Positions 50,944 through 58,423 of a stretch of 64,000 bases of DNA are shown piece after piece. The notes below the pieces were generated by a model, which made no database searches, had not been told where the DNA came from, and was given only the letters and a program-made list of their open reading frames with translations. How positions within the stretch are numbered: the stretch's first letter is position 1; every line of letters starts with the position of its first letter. Source of the stretch: an uncultured Lachnospiraceae bacterium (GTDB lineage Bacteria; Bacillota; Clostridia; Lachnospirales; Lachnospiraceae); assembly GCA_902789665.1 (NCBI GenBank), contig CADAOY010000003.1:270482-334481 (forward strand), given 5' to 3'. Both the position numbers and the translations under genes were made by a program.

Positions 50944-51681
50944 ATGGATAAATCATTTATTAAAACAAGTATGTCACAATTAAATATTACATTAAGTGAT
51001 GAACAGATTGATATGTTTAATACATATTATGAATTACTGGTAGACTGGAATAGCCGAATGAATCTTACAGCTATTACAGAATATGAAGATGTAATTATCA
51101 AACATTTCGTTGACAGTTTATCTATAGTTAAATATCTTGATTTAATTAATGTATCATCTGATAAATATGATACTTACTCTCCAACTATAATTGATATTGG
51201 AACCGGTGCAGGATTCCCTGGTATACCAATCAAAATTTTATTACCTTCTTCCAAGGTAGTATTAGTTGACTCCCTAAATAAGAGAATAAATTTTCTTAAT
51301 GAAGTAATTAAGGTTTTAGATCTTAAAGATATAACTGCGATACATTCAAGAGCCGAGGATTTTGGACATGGTGTTTATCGTGAAAAAGGCGACTATGTTG
51401 TTTCACGTGCAGTTGCAAATATATCTACCTTATCAGAGTACTGTCTTCCATTAGTTAAAACTGGTGGAGTATTCATGTCATATAAATCAGAAAAATTAGA
51501 TGAAGAATTATCCATGTATCCTAATGCCATAAATACATTAGGTGGAAAAATTAAAAATAATATATCATTTACTATTGGTGAAGATATTAGCAGAAATTTA
51601 CTTGTTGTTGAAAAGGTTAATTCTACCAAAGGAAAATATCCGCGCAAAAGTGGATTGCCTTCCAAGGAACCTTTACATTAA
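50944..51681 (+). CDS. rsmG: 16S rRNA (guanine527-N7)-methyltransferase
   Basis: RsmG (GidB) methylates G527 of 16S rRNA. The 245 residues contain LVDWNSRMNLTAITEYEDVI (about 31-50) and the SAM site IDIGTGAGFPGIPIKI (about 83-98), then LVDSLNKRINFL. The mnmE-mnmG-rsmG order is conserved near origins. A ribosome site is poor (TTTAAACT before ATG), and the tandem palindromes lie just upstream. Confidence 0.97.
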   Translation: MDKSFIKTSMSQLNITLSDEQIDMFNTYYELLVDWNSRMNLTAITEYEDVIIKHFVDSLSIVKYLDLINVSSDKYDTYSPTIIDIGTGAGFPGIPIKILLPSSKVVLVDSLNKRINFLNEVIKVLDLKDITAIHSRAEDFGHGVYREKGDYVVSRAVANISTLSEYCLPLVKTGGVFMSYKSEKLDEELSMYPNAINTLGGKIKNNISFTIGEDISRNLLVVEKVNSTKGKYPRKSGLPSKEPLH

Positions 51682-51692
51682 GGGGGTATAAT

Positions 51693-52352
51693 ATGTTACT
51701 TGATGAGAAGTTAAAATTAACTGACCTTTCCATGACTCTTCATTCTTATCTTGATGATTGCAGGCAGAAAAGAAATGAGTATGCCAATGAACTTGCAGAG
51801 AATGAAGAATTACTTAAACAAAAGAAGGAAACTTACTCCTCAGATAAAGAGAAGAAATCACGTGCAGTATTCTCTCCAAGAGATCAGCAGTCATTTGATC
51901 TTCAGGGAGAAGAAGAAAGTATTAAATTACTTACTGTTAAATGTGATAATCTTAAAGATGTTATTAAGAAGATTGACAGAAGAATATTCTCTTTTGAAAA
52001 TGGAGTGAATGCCCTTGATGATTTACTTCTCCAGGATACTGAAGCAAAAAAAGCAGAAGAGAGAAAATCTGATTCCCGTCCGAAGGATGCACTTGATTTA
52101 TTCCTTGAAGGTTCTATCTCCAGAGAAGAAGCTGAAGGTAAAACTGTAGATTCTACATCAGATGATAATAAAGAAGAATCTTCTCTCAATGTTTCTGTAC
52201 CATCTGATCTTAGTATTGAAGATAAGAAAAAGATTGCTCATATATCTAATGGACTTAAGCAGACAATTGACTATATAACTTTTGATCCACTGAGAGCTAA
52301 AACTGAAATCACTAAATATAGTGATGATCTTGATACTATTTCTAAACACTAA
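51693..52352 (+). CDS. Unknown coiled-coil protein between rsmG and the parS region
   Basis: A 219-residue, soluble, highly charged protein. Residues about 15-110 are predicted by eye to form long helices of Glu/Lys/Asp/Leu heptads; about 115-190 is Asp/Ser/Glu-rich and probably disordered; the end is helical. No catalytic motif or signal peptide. Some likeness to the coiled-coil sensing region of DegS-type kinases is too weak to rely on. AGGGGGTATAAT precedes ATG 51693, 11 nt after rsmG, so it is co-transcribed with it. Confidence 0.85.
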   Translation: MLLDEKLKLTDLSMTLHSYLDDCRQKRNEYANELAENEELLKQKKETYSSDKEKKSRAVFSPRDQQSFDLQGEEESIKLLTVKCDNLKDVIKKIDRRIFSFENGVNALDDLLLQDTEAKKAEERKSDSRPKDALDLFLEGSISREEAEGKTVDSTSDDNKEESSLNVSVPSDLSIEDKKKIAHISNGLKQTIDYITFDPLRAKTEITKYSDDLDTISKH

Positions 52353-52372
52353 ATATAGTTTACTTTTCAAAA

Positions 52373-52470
52373 TGTTTCACATGAAACATATGTCAGGTTG
52401 AAATTCGACCACAAGATATATGTTCCACGTGAAACATTTTTGTCTAGATTTTGATTTTCCACGTGAAACA
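52373..52470. promoter_or_regulatory. parS cluster
   Basis: TGTTCCACGTGAAACA (52421-52436) is an exact match to the B. subtilis-type centromere site TGTTNCACGTGAAACA bound by ParB/Spo0J. Flanking copies: TGTTTCACATGAAACA (52373-52388) and TTTTCCACGTGAAACA (52455-52470), each with one mismatch. Three sites within 98 bp directly upstream of parA-parB form a complete ParABS locus. Confidence 0.95.
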
Positions 52471-52588
52471 CTTTTCCGATTTTTAACTTCAACTCGCTAA
52501 AAGTTCCACAATTTGAACAAGATATTGTGGTGGATTGGGGATGGGGTAAATTATTATATTTTACTAGATGTAGTATTTGGTAAAATGA

Positions 52589-52869
52589 CGCTCCCGGTCG
52601 GTGCTATTATTCTTTTTTGGACACGCTCTCGCTCGTTGCTCCCCGCAGCGGTACTAAGCTCGCTGAAAGACGCTCGCAAGTACCGGCGTTCCACACGGTC
52701 CGAAAACGAACAACAGCACCTCCCTCGCGCTTACTCTTTGACAAGTACAGGCCAAGGACTGAAAATGCTCTGCCGGCAATCCTTTCCGATTAGGGCGCTA
52801 GCCCAATCGAGGTTGACGGGAGAGTAGTTTTCAGGACGCGGCCGTCCTGGATAGCACCGACCGGGAGCG
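52589..52869 (+). ncRNA. 281-nt GC-rich structured element with repeat copy 4
   Basis: A perfect 19-bp inverted repeat, CGCTCCCGGTCGGTGCTAT (52589-52607) and its complement (52851-52869), closes the element. Inside: GGAC/GTCC (52619-52622/52698-52701) with T/A extensions, CGGTACT/AGTACCG (52649-52655/52679-52685), and the fourth copy of the repeat core (52756-52837): CTGAAAA/TTTTCAG, loop TG/TAG, CTCT/AGAG, capped by GATT-A-GGGC-GCTA-GCCC-AATC. It is GC-rich against flanks of about 25% GC. An RNA gene and a short terminal-inverted-repeat mobile element are both possible; no target duplication is visible. The rest of the 713-bp gap (52353-53065) holds parS sites and AT-rich DNA; I see no protein gene in it. 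Confidence 0.6.
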
Positions 52870-53022
52870 ACCTTTTTACAAAAAAACAATTTCGTCTTTG
52901 TAACGAAATAACAAAAATAAAAAAATAAAAGTTTGTTAGGTTTTTACAAAAATAATTTATCTTGGATTTTGTTATAGAATATATTATTAAATAATGTTAT
53001 AATTTCAAATGCACGCGAAAAA

Positions 53023-53038
53023 TTTTTCACGTGAAAAG
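53023..53038. promoter_or_regulatory. parS-like palindrome in the parA leader
   Basis: TTTTTCACGTGAAAAG, a near-palindrome with the CACGTG core and 13 of 16 parS positions, 27 bp before the parA start. A -10-like TATAAT lies just upstream (52998-53003). ParB or ParA binding here could autoregulate the operon; this is inference. Confidence 0.5.
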
Positions 53039-53065
53039 AGTTTTTGTAGAACGGAGAATTTATAA

Positions 53066-53830
53066 ATGACTAAGATTATTGCTGTTGCAAATCAAAAGGG
53101 TGGAGTAGGTAAGACTACTACTGCCATTAATCTTTCTGCTGCATTAGCAGAGAAAGGAAAGAAAGTTCTTGTAGTCGATATTGATCCTCAGGGTAATACT
53201 ACCAGTGGATTCGGTATTGAAAAGAATGAACTTGAGAATACAGTATATGAACTTATGCTGGGAGAATGTTCAGTTAAGGATTGTATGATTGAAGATGTTA
53301 TTCCTAATCTTTCAATTATTCCATCCAATGTTAATCTTGCTGCTGCAGAGATTGAACTTATCGAAGCAGATAAGAAAGAATATATTCTCAAGAATGAACT
53401 GGACTGGGTGAAGGATAAGTTTGATTTTGTAATTATTGACTGCCCACCATCACTTAGTATGTTAACAGTTAATTCCATGACAGCATCAGACAGTGTACTT
53501 GTTCCTATTCAGTGTGAGTACTATGCAATGGAAGGTCTTAGTCAGTTAATCCATACAATTAATCTTGTTAAGAAGAAACTTAATCCATACCTTGAGATGG
53601 AAGGTGTAGTCTTCACCATGTATGACAGCAGAACCAATCTTTCACAGGAAGTTGTTGAAAGTGTTAAGGAAGCATTAGAGGAAAGAGTATTTGAGACTAA
53701 CATTCCTAGAAATGTAAGACTTGCTGAGGCACCAAGTTATGGAATGCCAATTTGTAAATATGATGCAAACAGTGCAGGAGCTTTAGCATATGCATCTTTA
53801 GCTGATGAGATTATTAAGGTTAATAAATAG
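53066..53830 (+). CDS. parA: Chromosome-partitioning ATPase ParA/Soj
   Basis: A 254-residue deviant-Walker ATPase with KGGVGKTTTAINL (about 11-23, signature Lys present), VVDIDPQGN and IIDCPPSLS. It binds DNA nonspecifically as an ATP dimer and is stimulated by ParB; Soj also influences DnaA. AACGGAGAATTTATAA precedes the ATG. Followed by parB after 11 nt. Confidence 0.97.
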   Translation: MTKIIAVANQKGGVGKTTTAINLSAALAEKGKKVLVVDIDPQGNTTSGFGIEKNELENTVYELMLGECSVKDCMIEDVIPNLSIIPSNVNLAAAEIELIEADKKEYILKNELDWVKDKFDFVIIDCPPSLSMLTVNSMTASDSVLVPIQCEYYAMEGLSQLIHTINLVKKKLNPYLEMEGVVFTMYDSRTNLSQEVVESVKEALEERVFETNIPRNVRLAEAPSYGMPICKYDANSAGALAYASLADEIIKVNK

Positions 53831-53841
53831 GGGGAAGAAAT

Positions 53842-54708
53842 ATGGCAACCAAAAGAGGACTTAACAAGGGAAAAGGTTTATCCGCACTTATCGATACAAA
53901 TGATTCAGGAAAAAAGGATGAAACTAAAGACGGAACAGTCATGATGAACATGTCCAAGTTATCGCCTAATAAGAGTCAGCCGAGAAAAAATTTTGATGAG
54001 GATGCTCTTAATGAACTGGCAGACAGTATTAAACAGTTCGGCGTACTTGAACCACTTGTTGTCAGAAAGAAAGATAATTATTATGAGATAGTTGCCGGTG
54101 AAAGAAGATGGAGAGCATCTACTATCGCAGGTATCAAAGAAATTCCTGTTGTAATTAAGGATCTGACTGATCTTGAAGCTTTGGAAATTGGTCTTATTGA
54201 AAATACTCAGAGAGAGGATTTGAATCCAATTGAAGAAGCAACTACATATAAGAGACTTATGGATGAATTTAATCTCACCCATGATGAAGTAGCTGAGAAA
54301 GTATCAAAGAGCAGAACTACAATTACAAACTCCATCAGATTACTGAAGTTAACAAAGAATACTCAGGATATGTTAATTGATGGACAGATTTCCATGGGTC
54401 ATGCAAGAGCACTTCTTGGAGTAGAAGATCCGGAAACACAATACAGTCTTGCCCAGAGAGTTTTTGATGAGAAACTTTCAGTACGTGATATTGAGAAAAT
54501 TGTTAAGAATCTTGGCAAGGAAAAGAAAGAGAAAAAGAAAGTCAGCGAACAGCTTTCTACCATATATAATGACATAGCCGATAATCTTAAAAATAAACTT
54601 GGAACCAAGGTAGCAGTTTCAGGTAAAGATGATGGCAAGGGTAAGATAGAAATTGAATTTTATTCTCACGAAGATTTGGACAGAATTGTTGAACTTATTG
54701 GCAAATAA
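53842..54708 (+). CDS. parB: Chromosome-partitioning protein ParB/Spo0J
   Basis: A 288-residue CTP-dependent clamp that loads at parS. Seen: NKSQPRKNFDE (about 41-51), the CTPase motif GERRWRAS (about 89-96), ENTQREDLNPIEEA (about 122-135) and the helix-turn-helix VSKSRTTITNSIRLLKL (about 155-171). The N-terminal MATKRGLNKGKGLSALI is the ParA-stimulating segment. AGGGGGAAGAAAT precedes ATG. Confidence 0.97.
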   Translation: MATKRGLNKGKGLSALIDTNDSGKKDETKDGTVMMNMSKLSPNKSQPRKNFDEDALNELADSIKQFGVLEPLVVRKKDNYYEIVAGERRWRASTIAGIKEIPVVIKDLTDLEALEIGLIENTQREDLNPIEEATTYKRLMDEFNLTHDEVAEKVSKSRTTITNSIRLLKLTKNTQDMLIDGQISMGHARALLGVEDPETQYSLAQRVFDEKLSVRDIEKIVKNLGKEKKEKKKVSEQLSTIYNDIADNLKNKLGTKVAVSGKDDGKGKIEIEFYSHEDLDRIVELIGK

Positions 54709-54764
54709 GGGTACAATGATAAGTGGTGAGAAAATAAATTTTGTTTACATAACTTGGAGTATAT

Positions 54765-55310
54765 ATGAATAGTCCTTTACTAAATAGTATAGGTCTTGGT
54801 TCCTTGGATATTGCATATGTTTTAATAGCTTTAATAGTATGTATAATTATTTTGCTGGTTCTTCTTATTGTGGAATTCAATAAAATCAATTTACTTACTA
54901 AAAGATATAATAAGTTTATGGCAGGAGCCAATGGACGAAGCCTGGAGAAAAAACTTGGAGAGTTACTTGATAATCAGGCAATGATTAATTCTCTCCTTGA
55001 AAAAAATAATAAAGAAATCAGAGAATTATTTAAAAGGAATAAAAATAATTTTCAGAAAATCGGATTAGTTAAATATGATGCCTTCAATGCCATGGGTGGA
55101 AATATGAGTTTTGCTCTGGCTTTGCTGGATGAGAATAATAATGGTTTTGTAATTAATTCAGTTCACAGCACAACAGGATGTTTTGTTTATAACAAAAGAA
55201 TCATGGGTGGACAGTGCAAGGCCAGCTTAGGACCTGAAGAGCAGAGAGCAATTAATAAGGCCATGGGAATAAAGGCTAAAAAAGAATCGGAGGATGAAGG
55301 TAATGATTGA
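54765..55310 (+). CDS. DUF4446 membrane-anchored protein
   Basis: A 181-residue protein with one N-terminal membrane helix (about 17-42) and a soluble part whose C-terminal half (KYDAFNAMGGNMSFALALLDENNNGFVINSVHS) is the DUF4446 hallmark. These genes commonly follow parB in Clostridia; function unknown. TTGGAGTATAT precedes ATG. The end overlaps serS by 8 nt. Confidence 0.92.
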   Translation: MNSPLLNSIGLGSLDIAYVLIALIVCIIILLVLLIVEFNKINLLTKRYNKFMAGANGRSLEKKLGELLDNQAMINSLLEKNNKEIRELFKRNKNNFQKIGLVKYDAFNAMGGNMSFALALLDENNNGFVINSVHSTTGCFVYNKRIMGGQCKASLGPEEQRAINKAMGIKAKKESEDEGND

Positions 55311-56580
55311 CATTAAATTCTTAAGAGAAAATCCGGATGCGGTTAAGGAAAACATCAAGAAGAAATTTCAGGATGACAAGCTTCCATTAGTAGATCAGGT
55401 TATTGAACTTGATACTAAGAGGCGTGCTGTTCAGGCTGAGGGCGATGACCTTAAAGCTAATCGTAACAAACTTTCAAAACAGATTGGCGCATTAATGGCT
55501 CAGGGTAAAAAGGAAGAAGCTGAGGAAGTTAAGGCTCAGGTTGCAGCTGATGGAGAAAAGTTAGCACAGCTTGATAATGAACAGAAGGAATTGGAAGAGC
55601 AGATTCTTAAGATTATGATGACAATTCCTAATATTATTGATCCATCTGTACCTATTGGTAAGAATGATACAGAGAATGTTGAAGTAACCAAGTATGGTGA
55701 TCCGGTAGTTCCTGATTTTGAGATTCCATATCATACAGAAATCATGGAAAGATTTAACGGTATCGATTTAGACAGCGCAAGAAAAGTTGCAGGTAATGGT
55801 TTCTATTATTTACAGGGTGATATCGCAAGACTTCACAGTGCAGTAATTTCTTATGCCAGAGATTTTATGATTAACAGAGGATTCACATACTGCGTTCCTC
55901 CTTTCATGATTAGAAGTAATGTAGTTACCGGCGTTATGAGCTTCGCAGAAATGGATGCCATGATGTACAAGATTGAAGGTGAAGATTTATACTTAATCGG
56001 TACTTCAGAACATTCAATGATTGGTAAGTTTATTGATACAATTATTCCTGAAGAAGAATTACCTAAGACTTTAACATCTTACTCACCTTGCTTCCGTAAG
56101 GAAAAAGGTGCTCACGGTATTGAGGAAAGAGGCGTATACAGAATTCATCAGTTTGAGAAGCAGGAGATGATTGTTGTATGTAAGCCTGAAGACAGTGCAA
56201 TGTGGTTTGACAAGTTATGGCAGAATACAGTAGACCTCTTCCGTTCAATGGATATTCCTGTAAGAACATTAGAGTGCTGCTCAGGAGACCTGGCTGACCT
56301 TAAGGTTAAGTCATTTGATGTTGAGGCATGGTCACCAAGACAGAAGAAGTATTTCGAAGTTGGTTCATGTTCTAACTTAGGTGATGCCCAGGCAAGAAGA
56401 CTTAAGATCAGAGTTAATGGAAAAGACGGCAAGTATTTTGCACATACTCTTAATAATACAGTTGTTGCACCACCACGTATGCTTATCGCATTTTTGGAAA
56501 ACAACTTAAGAGCAGATGGCTCTGTTGCAATTCCTGAAGTATTAAGACCTTACATGGGTGGAATGACAGAAATTAAATAA
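55303..56580 (+). CDS. serS: Seryl-tRNA synthetase
   Basis: Class II synthetase charging tRNA-Ser. The 425 residues have an N-terminal long coiled-coil arm (about 30-105) and a catalytic domain with motif 2 SPCFRKEKGAHGIEERGVYRIHQFEK in order (about 263-288) and motif 3 at the end (PPRMLIAFLENN). I use ATG 55303, 9 nt after GGAGG, rather than ATG 55294, which would touch the ribosome site. No T-box leader is visible. A hairpin at about 56591-56622 lacks a T tract, so tRNA-Arg may be co-transcribed. Confidence 0.97.
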   Translation: MIDIKFLRENPDAVKENIKKKFQDDKLPLVDQVIELDTKRRAVQAEGDDLKANRNKLSKQIGALMAQGKKEEAEEVKAQVAADGEKLAQLDNEQKELEEQILKIMMTIPNIIDPSVPIGKNDTENVEVTKYGDPVVPDFEIPYHTEIMERFNGIDLDSARKVAGNGFYYLQGDIARLHSAVISYARDFMINRGFTYCVPPFMIRSNVVTGVMSFAEMDAMMYKIEGEDLYLIGTSEHSMIGKFIDTIIPEEELPKTLTSYSPCFRKEKGAHGIEERGVYRIHQFEKQEMIVVCKPEDSAMWFDKLWQNTVDLFRSMDIPVRTLECCSGDLADLKVKSFDVEAWSPRQKKYFEVGSCSNLGDAQARRLKIRVNGKDGKYFAHTLNNTVVAPPRMLIAFLENNLRADGSVAIPEVLRPYMGGMTEIK

Positions 56581-56629
56581 TTTATAAAGGCGGGGCTTCG
56601 GACTAAAGGTTAGAAGCACCGCTTAACAT

Positions 56630-56701
56630 GTTCCCTTAGTTAAATGGATATAACAAGCGCCTCCTAAGCACTAGTTGTGGGTTCGATTCCCGCAGGGAAC
56701 G
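56630..56701 (+). tRNA. tRNA-Arg(CCU)
   Basis: A 72-nt tRNA: acceptor GTTCCCT/AGGGAAC, anticodon loop CTCCTAA (anticodon CCT, reading AGG) and T arm TGGGTTCGATTCCCG. Discriminator G; CCA not encoded. The anticodon stem AGCGC/GCACT has one C-A mismatch and the D arm is short, so it is slightly unusual. A run of six T follows directly. Confidence 0.9.
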
Positions 56702-56731
56702 TTTTTTATTATGTGTAAAGAGGATAAGATT

Positions 56732-57280
56732 ATGGAAGAATTTTATTCTGAAAGATTAATAATACGTCCATCGGATGTTTCAATGGCGGATGCACTGGCT
56801 GATTATTATACGAGAAACAGGGCATTCTTTGTTCAGTATGAGCCAACTTTTCTGGATATATTCTATACAGCTGATTATCAGCGCAAGTCTTTGGAAAATG
56901 AAATGAAGAATATGGAGAACTCGGCTTCTTTATATTATTATTTCTATCTTAAGGAAGACCCAGATACAATAATTGGAACCATCAGTTTTTCAAGACTTCG
57001 TAAGGAACCTTACAGAAGTACGATTTTCGGATATAATTTAGATGAGAAGATGCAGGGACATGGTTACTGTACTGAAGCATGCAAAGCCTGCATTGATCAT
57101 GTGCTTGCCAATTATAATGTTCATCGAATTGATGCAAGAGCCATGGTTACCAATGAAAAGTCCCAGAAAGTTTTGGAGAGACTTGGATTTGTGAAAGAAG
57201 GAACCGAAAGGCAGAGCATCCGAATTGGCGGAAAGTTCAGAGACCATTATACTTATGGTTTCATTAATGAGGATTATTGA
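56732..57280 (+). CDS. GNAT N-acetyltransferase, RimJ/RimL-like
   Basis: A 182-residue acetyltransferase with the RimJ/RimL pattern: YSERLIIRPSDVSMADALADYY at the N-terminus, acetyl-CoA loop EKMQGHGYCTEACKACI and NEKSQKVLERLGFVKEGTE. I choose ATG 56732 with AGAGGA 8 nt upstream; longer frames run into tRNA-Arg. Target unknown (ribosomal protein, antibiotic or small amine). It precedes dtd by 3 nt. Confidence 0.9.
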   Translation: MEEFYSERLIIRPSDVSMADALADYYTRNRAFFVQYEPTFLDIFYTADYQRKSLENEMKNMENSASLYYYFYLKEDPDTIIGTISFSRLRKEPYRSTIFGYNLDEKMQGHGYCTEACKACIDHVLANYNVHRIDARAMVTNEKSQKVLERLGFVKEGTERQSIRIGGKFRDHYTYGFINEDY

Positions 57281-57283
57281 TAA

Positions 57284-57730
57284 ATGAGATTTGTAATTCA
57301 AAGAGTACAAAATGCATCTGTTACTGTGGACGATAAAGTGACAGGCAGTATAGATAAAGGATTTTTGGTGCTTATTGGTGTTTGCGAAGAAGATAATGAA
57401 GAAATCGCAGAGAAGATGATTCATAAACTTCTGGGTCTGAGGATTTTTGCAGACAGTGAGGGTAAGACCAATCTGGCATTAAAAGATGTAGGCGGAAAAT
57501 TATTACTGGTTTCCCAGTTTACTTTATATGCGGATATGAAGAGAGGTTTCCGTCCTTCATTTATTCGCGCTGCCAGGGCTGAGCAGGCCAATAATCTTTA
57601 TGAATATATCTGTTCAAGATGTGCGGCCGAAGGATATGAAGTTCAGAAGGGGATTTTTGGAGCGGATATGAAGGTGAGTCTCCTTAACGACGGTCCTTTT
57701 ACAATTATTTTGGATTCTGAAGAATTATAG
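57284..57730 (+). CDS. dtd: D-aminoacyl-tRNA deacylase
   Basis: Dtd hydrolyses D-amino acids mischarged on tRNA. The 148-residue protein has MRFVIQRVQNASVTVDDKVTG (first strands), the catalytic SQFTLYAD (about 78-85) and the dimer motif NDGPFTIILDS (about 137-147). Expected length for the family. Co-transcribed with the upstream acetyltransferase and downstream YcxB-like gene. Confidence 0.97.
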   Translation: MRFVIQRVQNASVTVDDKVTGSIDKGFLVLIGVCEEDNEEIAEKMIHKLLGLRIFADSEGKTNLALKDVGGKLLLVSQFTLYADMKRGFRPSFIRAARAEQANNLYEYICSRCAAEGYEVQKGIFGADMKVSLLNDGPFTIILDSEEL

Positions 57731-57738
57731 GATAAAGC

Positions 57739-58380
57739 ATGGGAAAAACAATCAAGCAAAACAATCCTTCTCTTAAGAGAAAGGGACAAGTTTATATGAC
57801 GGGTGGTCCCAGACCAAAAAATAAAGAGTCCGGCCCACACAAGGTGGATTATACTGTTCTTCTTACCTGTGAGTTTGTCCTTACTTATAAAATGTTTAAA
57901 AAATACGCCAGGGCATCTTTTTATTCGATGCATAACGGATTTACAACGAAGGTACTGATTCTGGCAGTTATTACAGCGTTTGCAGGAATCGGCGTATTGT
58001 TTATTCCCTTTGCGATTCGCTTTGGCGGTTTTGTTCTTTTGATGTTTGCGGCGTATTTTGTATTTATGGCTTTTTTCGGATATCTTCCGTCTGCGCAGAG
58101 TCAGTATATGAATTTGCGGGAATTTTACGGCGGAGTGGTAAATATGAAAGTCGAATTTTACCATGAGTTTTTCAGAGTAATAACAGAAAAAGGAACTAAT
58201 GATTTCCCATATGCTTCGGTTAAACAGAGAATCGAGCTTGATGATATGGGAGTGCTTATCGCAGCAAACGAAGGAATGATTGAGCACGGTCAGATAATAG
58301 ATAAGAGTGTTTTCACTCCTGAACAGCTGGCTAAGTATTATGATATACTTGAAGAAGCCGGTTTAAATGATTATAACTAA
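57739..58380 (+). CDS. YcxB-like membrane protein
   Basis: A 213-residue protein with a basic N-terminus, two membrane helices (about 74-115) and a C-terminal domain (VKVEFYHEFFRVITEKGTNDFPYASVKQRIELDDMGVLI in order) that resembles the YcxB-like C-terminal fold. Function unknown. ATG 57739 is 8 nt after dtd's stop; the ribosome site GGATAAAGC is moderate. Confidence 0.82.
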   Translation: MGKTIKQNNPSLKRKGQVYMTGGPRPKNKESGPHKVDYTVLLTCEFVLTYKMFKKYARASFYSMHNGFTTKVLILAVITAFAGIGVLFIPFAIRFGGFVLLMFAAYFVFMAFFGYLPSAQSQYMNLREFYGGVVNMKVEFYHEFFRVITEKGTNDFPYASVKQRIELDDMGVLIAANEGMIEHGQIIDKSVFTPEQLAKYYDILEEAGLNDYN

Positions 58381-58383
58381 AAT

Positions 58384-58397
58384 GTGGTTATAACCAC
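58384..58397. repeat. GTGGTTATAACCAC palindrome upstream of the MBOAT gene
   Basis: A perfect 14-bp palindrome with flanks AAAAT and GAAAT, 26 bp before the MBOAT start and immediately after the YcxB-like stop. Candidate operator or mobile motif, matching copies at 50882, 50918, 59932 and 22486. Confidence 0.8.
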
Positions 58398-58423
58398 GAA
58401 ATGTATTTTGGGTTGGGGACGTA

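Noticed and set aside
52513-52827. 104-codon open frame across the structured element
   Set aside because: No ribosome site, composition unlike a protein (Arg/Ser/Leu-rich), and it reads straight through the folded GC-rich element.
56591-56622. Terminator hairpin after serS
   Set aside because: Stem is imperfect (GCGG-G-GCTTC/GAAGC-A-CCGC) and followed by TTAACATG with no T run; tRNA-Arg begins 8 nt later.
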